From Hedera helix (taxonomy: Eukaryota; Streptophyta; Magnoliopsida; Apiales; Araliaceae): DNA of 64,000 nucleotides. The DNA lies in assembly GCA_947179155.2 (NCBI GenBank), contig OX359266.1:44200039-44264038 (forward strand). The letters are read 5' to 3'. The first letter of the stretch is position 1, and every line of letters begins with the position of its first letter. This document shows, in pieces, positions 11,501-21,400 of the stretch. Both the position numbers and the translations under genes were made by a program. The notes beneath the pieces were generated by a model that saw nothing but the letters and a program-made list of their open reading frames with translations, had not been told where the DNA came from and made no database searches.

Positions 11501-11981
11501 TTAGGGGTGCATAATGGTCGATTTAGCAGGTAAAAAAATAACCAAATCATTTAAATCGGTTATAAATAATTAAAAATTAAAACTGCTCAAATTTTTATCC
11601 TGTAATCGGTTATCGGTTTAATCGATTTAGTCGGTTATTAAAACTTAAGCATAAAAGATAGAATTGGTATGTTACCACATTTTAAAACAATGCATTGTTG
11701 GATAACAGGGAATTAGTATGTCACCAAATTATAAAAAAAAAGGTATATAATTATTTAAAATAAATAATTATTAGAAAAATATATAAATTATATTATAATA
11801 TTAAAGTGTTTGGTCGATTTCAATTTTTGAATAAACCAAATAAAAAACCAACCAATATAGTTTCAGTTTTTTAGTTTTATAAGTTTTGATTTTTCGATTT
11901 TGTGATTTTCGATTTGGTTTGTTAACGGTTCGATTTGGTGCGGTCGATTTTCCGGTTATTTTTGATTTTGTGTACACCTTT
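11501..11981. mobile_element. hAT-like nonautonomous element, 481 bp
   Basis: The ends resemble inverted GGGGTGCATAA and GTGTACACCTTT. The interior is rich in CGGTTATCGGTTTAATCG-type phrases found in plant hAT MITEs. The flanks ACTAATAT (11493-11500) and ACTAATCT (11982-11989) match at 7 of 8 positions, consistent with an old 8-bp target duplication. No transposase frame remains. Confidence 0.62.
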
Positions 11982-11989
11982 ACTAATCT

Positions 11990-13088
11990 CATGTTAATTT
12001 TAAATATTTACATATGGAATTAAAAATTTATAAATACTATTATATTTTATTTATGAAAATAATTTTTGTTCTTTTTCTTAATTCAAATGTTATTAGAACA
12101 TGTCACGTATGATGCATCTAAAATTTTAATTAGAGAGATAAATGAATCTTATAAAGAGTAAGAGATTGAAATTTTGATAGAATTTAAAAGATTTATTCTC
12201 TATCTAAAAATTTAATTAGATTACTTTTAATTAAAAATATAATCTACCATGATAATTGATTTTAAACATAAAATATAGGGTGAAATTTGTGATTTAATCT
12301 AAAATTTAATTATAACAAATTTAAACCTCTATAATGCACATATAATAATTCTCTTAGTTTAGGAAAATGGGTTATAGATTTTTATGTTTAAAGTAAACAA
12401 TTTTGTATTAATTTTAAAATTTAATATTTAACAAATTGACTCTATAAATGCAAAATATATCTTTAACTTGAAAACCGAAAAATTAGTAAAATATATATTA
12501 AAAAAATAAATAATACTATATGGATAATAAAATAAAAATAAAAGATCAAATATTTGGAATGACTCATGTTACTATTTATCTATTTTTCTTGCATTAAGAA
12601 TAAAAATAATAAAATACAAACTTAAAAAAAATTAAATTAATTATTGTTTAATTCTAATTAACTAACTTCATGTCAATTTAATTTATAATTTATTTTAAAA
12701 AATTAAAATTAATTATAATAATTGAAACTGAATTAATAAATATAAAAAAATTGTGTGCGTAACGCATAGAATCTACATAATAAATATAAATACGATTTCT
12801 CTTTTTCTTATTGTGTATAAGGAGTATCATTATTTGATTAGCGTTATAGTTTAGTTTCATTTAGAATAATTTCATTCCCAAATTTGTAAGTCAACTTTTT
12901 ATGATGTGACATAAATATATAATAACAATAAAATCTTGTGAAATCTAAGTAAATACAATTTCATCAACCCCCATACGGTATAATAATGATTTATTATATT
13001 ATATAGATAAATATTAATTAAGATTTTAAAAAAATAATAATAGTTACTTAATAATTAAATATTTATTTAAATAATAAATATTAAATTA
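11990..13088. other. AT-rich intergenic DNA left of the intact retroelement
   Basis: Mostly A/T with no supported ORF. A short dyad, TGTGCGTAACGCATAG, near 12753 resembles the terminal hairpins of Helitron-type elements but has no other support. Confidence 0.55.
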
Positions 13089-13093
13089 TATAT

Positions 13094-16000
13094 TGTAATG
13101 TCCTAGAATTTCCACATTTTTATTAATTAAAATATTAATTTAATTTCCAACGAGTTAGTTTTATGAGATTATTTAAATCTTTTTATGTGATTAATTAATT
13201 ATGTGATTAAATAATTATGTAATTAATTACTAAAATTAATTAAAGGGGGTCACTAATATGTTATTAAATTAGTGAACAAACCCTAAAGTTTTAATATCAA
13301 AATAATTGATAAGTTTCCTATTAATTAAATATTCAATTAAATTGAATATAATGAGTGAATTAAATATAATAAATTAATTAATATGATTATTAATTAATGT
13401 AAATAATGTGAAATGTTAATAATAATATTTATTAGTCCATTTGGTAATTTAATACTTATGGGTTAAAATATTTAATTATTTATTCAATCTAATTATTTAT
13501 TTAACATGGATTGAATAATTAATGTGTAAATTATTAAATTAGCCCAACATGGGTCAATTAGTAGCCCAAGTGGGGAATAATAAAATTTGACAATTTAGTA
13601 GCCCAAACAATTTAATAGAAGCCCAATTGGTATTTTAAATTAAAGCCCAATGATTGGCCCACTTGGAAAATACTTAAATTAACTATTAATTGAATAAAAG
13701 TGGAATGTGACACTCATTTTGGGACAACCAAAGAAGCTATCAGCCGACCATGTGCAAGAAGGAGGAGAGAGAATGTGTTGTTTTATTATTATTATTATTA
13801 TTATTTGATTTTCTTATTTATTTAATTAAAGGATTGCTTGGATTGATTTTTAAAGTACATAGACATCATGCTTCTTTTCACCTAATGTGGCTAACTTGTG
13901 TAAGTATCCAATAGGTGCATGATGGGCTAAAATTATTAGATATATTATGTATCTATCAATATTGCAAGTATACTTGCAAATTAGGAGCATTGTGTTAGTC
14001 ATTCTTCTTCCTCCATTTTTCAAGCTAGAGAGCATTTGAGAGTGTAGAAAAATTATAGTTGAGAGCAAAAATACCAAGAGAAGGAGTTCTTGGTTCATGC
14101 CTTCAAACCTCATCACCTACTTTGGAAGAAAAAGAAAGATAGCCATTAAATCAAGGTAATGGTTATTTTAAATAAAGTTTTGTTTTTAAATTAAATAAAT
14201 CACCATGTTAGTATAAACATGTTAATATAATTATTAATGTGTAGAGGTAATATTTATGCCATGCTTGAGTTTAATATGTTTGGTTTGTATTTTGGTATAT
14301 TTTATATGCTAAAATATGTATTTAGTAGTGTGTAAACAAGTTTTGAAATATATTACCAAAAATATTTTTGTAAAACTTAGGTTTGATGTTCTAATATTAT
14401 AGAACATTAAAGCATGAGAAAAACAAAGTTTGAATCACTTAAAATGGAGTTATACACAAAAAGATATGATTTATGGTAGTTTATGTGATGTAAAAATTTT
14501 TATAAAAAAATATTGATATTAAATCATGAAAAATTAATTTTTCATGTTATAAATTAATATAAGATGATTGGTAATTTTTTTGATTTTTATTGAAGAGTTA
14601 AAGATTTATTGAAGGTATAATTTTAATTAAAGTGTGTATAGCCGGAACACTGTTCACAATCTGTGAAAGGGGAAAAAAAATTAAAGTTTTCCGCGCAATG
14701 CGCGGACCACTGTGCACAGTCGGACGCGGAGACAAAACGGCGTCGTTTTGCCTCAGAAAAAAAATTACGCCGCGCGTACGCGCGGAAGCCGTATCCGCGT
14801 TTCCAAAAACGGCGTCGTTTTGGGCCGTATAATCTGAAACGCGCGCCATGCGCGGAAGGAAAAATTCGGGGAAATTACCATTTTGCCCCTCCGTGTTTTT
14901 TTTTTCGGCAGAATTACCATTCTGCCCTCGGTTCAGTTTTCGAATTAATTACGGAAATGCCATCGGTCCGGTTTTTTAACTTAATTACGAAAATGCCATT
15001 CGGGTTAATTTTAATTAATTTAAATATTTAAAAACTAAATTAAAATTATAACAAAAATAATAATAATACAAAAATAATATTGGGGAGGATATTTTTCATT
15101 AAGTTTAATATTTAAATATTTTAAATATTAATCTAGTTAGCTAAACCATGGTTAAGTTAAATAAATTATTATTTATTTATTATTTTAAATGTTAATAATA
15201 AATAAAGATGATAAATTAGCAATTATTATTTAATGCCTATTAAATAATATTTAAAGAGAGATAAAATTTATAAATTAATTATTTATTATTTAAATATTAG
15301 TAAATAATAAATAAGGATAATTAAGTAATTAATTATTATTTAATTAACATTAAATAACGATTAATGGAAATTAAGTTATTAGAGTAATAATTTATTATTT
15401 AATTAAAATAATAAATAAGAATGATTTGATTATTATTTAACCTTAAATAATAATTAAAATTAATTAAATAATTAATTATTATTTAATTGACATTAAATAA
15501 TAATTAAAGAGGATTAAGATTTGTAAACTATTATTTAATTTCCTTAATTAAATAATAAGTAAGGTTAATTACTTAGTTATTTATTAGTTGATTAACATTA
15601 AATTAAATAAGGTTAAAACTAAGTTAACAATTATTTATTATTTAATTATAATTAAATAATAAGTAAGTACAATTAGTTATTATTTATTTTAAATAATAAC
15701 TAGAGTTAATTAATTAATTTCTATTTAATCAATATTAAATAGTAATTAAAAAGAGATTGAGTTAATAAAATAAATTGAATTGAATTAAACAATTATAATA
15801 AGTTGTTTAAGGGTTTAATAAGTGTCCAACACTTAAGAAAAATATTTTCTAACTTATTAAATTATTAACCTAAAATGATTAAGTGTCTATAAGGTTAATA
15901 ATATTATTTTGACTAATGTAAATTATGTGTTAGTACTTATGTGTGGTAAATAAGTTCGTTATTAAGCGTATAGTTATGCAAATACGCCGTACTAATTATT

Positions 16001-17038
16001 AGACCAACTTTATTAATGTTAGGTCTTTCAAAGCAAGTTAGTTAAAGCTAGACAATTATTGTAGCTGAGCAAACAGGCAAGTTCTCTAACCCTACTCAAT
16101 TATTATCGTTGAACAAGTTTCCATACTTGTATTTATTGTTAAAGCTTGAAGTGGTTTAATTATTTAAAATTATTCCACATCCATATTGTTTATAAAATCG
16201 CACTTAGTGCATTTGAAGCTTGTTAGTTCTTGATTCATGAACTGTATTAAAAATGTCTGAAGCTAATAGTTCAGCTAGACATTGCGTTTCTAAATTCAAT
16301 AACTTGAATACTTTTAAAAGCTTATCCAAACCATTGTTGGGTGCGGATTTTCTTATATTAAGTCTGAGAATTGAACAACCCTAAATTAGGGGATTTTGTG
16401 TCGGGAAACCGACTTTGGGCGCCAGTAACTAAATGTAATGCATATACAGCGGGTTGAATAGGCTGATCCCCTTGAAAACCAAACAACTCAAAGGGTCAGA
16501 GGAAACTCTATTATACCCTAGTTAGTTCAGGGTCCTTAGTGACCACTCAGCATTTTAAGATTCAAATATTCTGTTTATTAAAATTTGAATCCTGTTTCAT
16601 TCACAATTGTTATATCTATTGTTGAATCATTGTTGATATTTCCCATTCATTCATGATATATTAAATCTATATGATTGTTCTAAATTTGCTGAGCAAACTA
16701 GTTGCTCATTCTTGCTATATCATGAACCATTTTTCAGATAATCCTGATTGCTCAAAGAAGGATAAGGGAAAAGGAAAGGCCAGAGCTTAAGTTAGTTTAT
16801 GCATGCTAATTAGATGTTTAAATTTGTGTTTACTGTTGTTAAACCTTTTGTAATTCCTTATGATAGGAACTGTTTATGTTAAGGTTAATAGACCCTGGTA
16901 TTGTAACCTTTTTGTAAGGGAACCAATATGTATTATTCCGCGATATTTAAATGCAATGTATGTATTTAATTGTTAGTAATGTGTTGAATAGTGAGAACCA
17001 AACTCGAGGTTATGGAACCCGGATTTGGGGTCGTCACA
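13094..17038 (+). repeat. 5' LTR (3945 bp) of the intact chromovirus
   Basis: It begins TGTAATGTCC and ends GGGTCGTCACA. Most of it is strongly A/T rich, with a GC-rich, CpG-dense island at about 14640-14960 and a long TTAATTATTATTTAAT-type low-complexity tract at 15000-15800. It differs from the 3' LTR by eye near 14581, 15658 and 16684 (substitutions), and by one extra A in the A-run after 14756. Confidence 0.95.
14640..14960. repeat. CpG-dense island with stacked short palindromes inside LTR
   Basis: In an otherwise A/T-rich LTR this segment carries CCGCGCAATGCGCGG (14691-14705), CAAAACGGCGTCGTTTTG (14733-14750) and again with one extra A (14804-14822), and the perfect 14-bp palindrome CGCGCGTACGCGCG (14771-14784). 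Two ATTACCATTxTGCCC phrases follow. The 3' LTR has the same island at about 24620-24940. It may be the LTR regulatory core or a methylation target; the role is inferred. Confidence 0.75.
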
Positions 17039-17041
17039 GGT

Positions 17042-17053
17042 TGGTATCAGAGC
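17042..17053 (+). other. Primer binding site (initiator tRNA-Met)
   Basis: TGGTATCAGAGC, 3 nt after the LTR end. It is the exact 12-base complement of the plant initiator tRNA-Met 3' end and marks the start of minus-strand synthesis. Confidence 0.95.
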
Positions 17054-17282
17054 CGTAGGTTAGAAACGTTAGGATTTGCGAAACCTAAGTTATAACCTTA
17101 GTATTAAACTCATATCGAGTGCGTTAGGGGATGAATCGGGGAGATTCATCATGTTGTGTATTTTTGGAGATGGATTGAGAAAATTCATCGAGCCGAGATG
17201 TACATGATAAAATATCATTTCATTTCATCAATAAATATATTTTATTGCTGTACTAACGTGTGTTATTGTTTTATGTTATAGG

Positions 17283-18140
17283 ATGGCAGAGATCGGACAG
17301 TCGAGTCGCACTGCTGAGGAGGACTATATTGATATCCATATGGATACTGCACAGCCGCTGGTGGCTGCACCCGTAGAGGAGCCAGAGTCAGATCCTGAGG
17401 AGGGGGATCGTGTGGAGCCCGTCTGGGGCGGAGTCATGAGGCCTTACAGTGAGGATGAGGCAGAGTCAGAGGAGTCTGAGGAGGAGGAGTCAGTTGATGG
17501 CATGGGCACCACTGCCGCTGACATCATAGAGGGACTGACCGATAGGAACGAGGGGCTGGAGGCAAGGGTCCAGCATCTAGAGGAGCAGAATCTGACCCAT
17601 CAGCACATGGAGGATCAGTATAGGGATGCGGCTTATCAGTTCTCTGGCGAGAACACAGAGCTGAAGGAGAGGATTGTAGGACTTGAGGATCAGGTACAGG
17701 AGTACGAGGATTCAGTGGAGCACCTTGCGGTGCTAACTCATCAGCTGGTAGAGCAGGATGTAGAGCTGCAGGCTAAATTAGCAGTGGTTGAGACTAGGTT
17801 GGCAGAGGCTGAGCTGAAGGTTCAGCAGGTTCAGGCAGAGAAGGCCGCCATCCGTGCACACTGGCAGGAGGCGATAGAGGACCGTATAGAGATGGAGAGA
17901 CAGCGGGATGCCGCTTATGGTCAGATGATTGAGCTAGAGGAGGAGGTCCGCGAGAAGCGGGTGAGGACGGATAGACTTAGCTACGTCTACCGATCTTCAT
18001 ATGGTAGGCTTCAGAGCAGGGTGCACTACTACCCAGCTGAGGAGGGCCAGTCTATGCACACCATCAGCAGGAGCGTGGTGATGGCCATCGGGGATGAGGA
18101 GTATGACGACGCGATCCGTAGGGGGATGCGCAGTCAGTAG
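17283..18140 (+). CDS. Extra ORF upstream of gag: acidic coiled-coil protein, 285 aa, unknown function
   Basis: An uninterrupted frame lies between the primer site and gag. Residues 1-80 are very acidic (runs of E/D including EESEEEES), with an MDTAQ segment near 20. Residues about 82-230 are a near-continuous heptad-patterned coiled coil rich in E, Q, L, R and A. The last ~50 residues turn basic and aromatic (SYVYRSSYGRLQSRVHYY) and end IRRGMRSQ. There is no signal peptide, membrane helix, zinc motif or known enzyme motif. Codons are clearly GC-richer than the flanking LTR and leader. The ATG directly follows a pyrimidine-rich TTATAG|G, which looks like a splice acceptor. An oligomerising or RNP-associated accessory protein is possible but is only inference. 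I do not recognise the family. Extra ORFs upstream of gag are known in Ogre-type (Tat-lineage) elements; I do not know of this one as standard in Tekay-like elements. Confidence 0.8.
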   Translation: MAEIGQSSRTAEEDYIDIHMDTAQPLVAAPVEEPESDPEEGDRVEPVWGGVMRPYSEDEAESEESEEEESVDGMGTTAADIIEGLTDRNEGLEARVQHLEEQNLTHQHMEDQYRDAAYQFSGENTELKERIVGLEDQVQEYEDSVEHLAVLTHQLVEQDVELQAKLAVVETRLAEAELKVQQVQAEKAAIRAHWQEAIEDRIEMERQRDAAYGQMIELEEEVREKRVRTDRLSYVYRSSYGRLQSRVHYYPAEEGQSMHTISRSVVMAIGDEEYDDAIRRGMRSQ

Positions 18141-18491
18141 TAGTAGTAGTTGTTTTCTAATTTCGTATGTAAATAGATGCAGTAGAACCCAACTTTTGTT
18201 TTATTAGAGGGTTAATATGTCACTAAATCCCAACTCTAGGAAGTTGTAGGATATGTCAGATCCCATCTTTTGTAGCTTCTCTGGGATAGAAGCATTTATA
18301 GCAGTATGCTTTTGATGTAAAGTGCTACGCACTACTGTTTTAGCATATAAATATAAATGCAGTCAAATTTATGTTATATGCGTGTTGAAATAATTACTTG
18401 TATGTTAGCTAAACATTGCCTAAGATACAAAATAATGAAATGAAAAAGATGTAATAAGTATAATAATGTAAATTTTTGTTTATAACAGAAA
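18141..18491 (+). other. Spacer between extra ORF and gag-pol
   Basis: About 350 bp without a useful frame. It ends TTTTTGTTTATAACAG|AAAATG, a good 3' splice-acceptor consensus four bases before the gag-pol start codon. A GTAAAT donor-like site occurs near 18168. Confidence 0.6.
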
Positions 18492-21400
18492 ATGCCGCCA
18501 CGTAGACAACCACCAAGGAACCAGGGGGTAGAAGAGTCAGTTAACAACGACGCGGGGGGTCACAATGTAGACCCTATGCAAAACTTCGTCGACATGCTAG
18601 CTGAGGCAATGCAACACAGACATCATGTTGTAGCAAATCCACCACCACCACCACCAACTCAGTTGGCAAATTTCAAAGATTTTAAAGTGGTGGGACCGCC
18701 AGAGTTTAGGGGAACGTCGGACCCGATAGAGGCCCAGTCTTGGATAAAGGAGATAGAGAAGGCGTTCGTTATCGCAAGAGTAGCTGAGGAGCAAAAGACA
18801 GTTTTTGCTACTTACATGATGAAGGGCGAAGCCAATTTCTGGTGGGAAGCCAATCAGAATAGGGCTGGGGATGGTGTGGTGCCCTGGACAAAATTTAAGG
18901 AAATATTCGACGAGAATTATTTCCCGAAAAGTATGAAAAGTAGGATGGAGGTAAGGTTTCTAGAACTGAAACAGGAGAACATGTCGGTACCGGAGTACGC
19001 GGCAAAATTTAATGAGCTGGCCAGGTTCGCTCCACATCAGGTAGACACGGAGGAACGCAAGGCCAGAAGGTTCGAGAATGGATTGAGACCTTGGATATTC
19101 AACAAGGTAGCAGTACTGCAGATTGACTCGTTCGCAACTTTGTTGGAGAAGTCAATCATTGCTGAAGGTGGAAGCGACGCGTTGACCAAGTTTAACCAGG
19201 AGAGAAACAAGAAGAAAAATGAAGGGGGAAGCAAGAACAGTAACAGTGGAGGCAATAATAATAATAACAGTAATAAGCGTAAATGGGACAACAACAGTAA
19301 CGACAAGAGCTCGGGGAATCAACAAGGAAGTGTTCAGAAAAAGCCAGCATGCAATATATGTGGGAAGAACCACTTCGGGGAGTGCAGGAAAGGGAAGAAT
19401 ACATGTTACAATTGTGGTCAGGTGGGACATATTTCTCCAAATTGTCCCCTCCCAAAGAAAGGGAGATGCTTTTCTTGCGGAGCATCTGACCACCTGATAA
19501 AGGATTGCCCCAAGAAGAAGAATGACGGGGGTAGCGGCTACAAGGGCAATAACAGCAGATTGGCTATCGGGGGACCGGTACCACAGAACAAGCCGACAGC
19601 CCGGACGTTCAACATGACGGTGCAAGATGCAGTGGGGTCAAAAGACGTGGTGTCAGGTATTATTCCGATCAATAATATAAATGCATATGTATTGTTTGAT
19701 TCGGGTGCTACCTGTTCATTTGTGTCTGATGATTTCGCTAGACGATTAGAGTTGCCTAGGGACAAACTAGAAAACTCAATGAACATAGAAGTTGCTAATA
19801 AAGAAGTGATTCCGGTAGAGTACATACATAGAAATTGTTGTGCTGAAATCAGGGGTCAGAAATTAAATGTGAATCTAATTCCAATACGTCTGGGGGAATT
19901 TGATGTAATACTTGGGATGGATTGGTTGTTTAACCACGGGGCGATAATTGATTGTCAGAAGAAGTGCATACACCTTAAGACACCAAATAAGTCTAAGGTC
20001 GTATTTTATGGCAGCAAATCGTCAAGACAGTCTTCTTGTCTGACGATGATGCAGGCCAAGAAATTATTGAAGAAAGGTTGTGTAGGGTATTTGGCTCATG
20101 TGGTTGACACACAAGTGGTGAGTCTCGAGATGGAGCAAATACCAGTAGTTAGGGAGTTTACGGATGTTTTTCCAGATGTACTGCCGGGTTTACCGCCGGA
20201 CAGGGAAATAGAATTTGTGATTGATTTAGTACCGGGGACAGCACCGATATCGAAAGCACCATATAGGATGGCTCCGGTAGAACTAAAGGAATTGATGGTG
20301 CAATTGCAGGAGTTGCTAGACAATAAGTACATTCAGCCAAGTGTTTCTCCATGGGGAGCACCGGTGCTGTTTGTAAAGAAGAAGGATGGATCGATGAGAT
20401 TGTGTATGGATTATAGAGAGCTGAATAAGGTGACAATTAAGAACAAGTACCCGTTACCACGAATTGACGATCTTTTCGATCAATTGAAAGGGGCGAAGTA
20501 CTTTTCAAAGATTGACTTAAGGACTGATTATCATCAGTTGAAAGTCAGGAAGGAGGATATACCCAAGACGGCATTCAGAACTCGATATGGGCATTATGAG
20601 TTTCTGGTGATGTCGTTTGGACTAACGAATGCGCCAGCCGCATTTATGGACATGATGAACAGAATATTCAAGCAATACTTGGATAAATTTGTAGTCGTGT
20701 TCATTGACGATATTCTGGTGTATTCCAAAACGGAGGAGGAGCATGCTGAACACCTAAGATTGGTGTTGGAGATTTTACGGAAGGAGCGGTTGTACGCTAA
20801 GTTTTCAAAGTGTGAATTCTGGTTGGAAAGAGTTCAATTTTTAGGTCATGTTATTGACAAGGAAGGAGTTTCGGTTGATCCGGCAAAGGTTGAATCGGTA
20901 ATGAATTGGGAGCAACCAAGGACGCCGACAGAAGTAAGAAGTTTCTTAGGGTTAGCGGGTTACTATCGGAGGTTCATTCAAGACTTCTCAAAGATAGCAA
21001 CACCGTTGACCAACTTAACAAGAAAGACGGTGAAATACGTGTGGACAGAGAAGTGTGAGGAAAGTTTTCAGGAGTTAAAGAAAAGACTTAGTGAAGCACC
21101 TGTATTGACCTTACCAGACGATACAGGAGGTTTTACGGTCTACAGTGATGCATCGCACAAGGGGCTTGGCTGTGTGCTTATGCAAAACGGCAAAGTCGTT
21201 GCGTATGCGTCCAGACAATTAAAAGATTATGAGAAGGGATATCCTACCCACGACTTGGAGCTGGCAGCGGTAGTGTTTGCCCTTAAAATTTGGAGACATT
21301 ATCTGTACGGAGAAAAATGTGAGATATTCACAGACCATAAGAGTCTGAAGTATATCTTCACACAGAAGGAGCTGAATATGAGGCAACGGAGATGGTTGGA

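Noticed and set aside
13850..14116. Minus-strand 88-codon frame inside the LTR, repeated at 23829-24095
   Set aside because: It lies wholly within the LTR and is duplicated only because the LTR is; composition is that of low-complexity AT-rich DNA.
14632..15031. Plus-strand frames of 66 to 132 codons in the CpG island of both LTRs
   Set aside because: A 1-bp indel between the LTRs changes the frame and length, so coding is not conserved even between the two copies.
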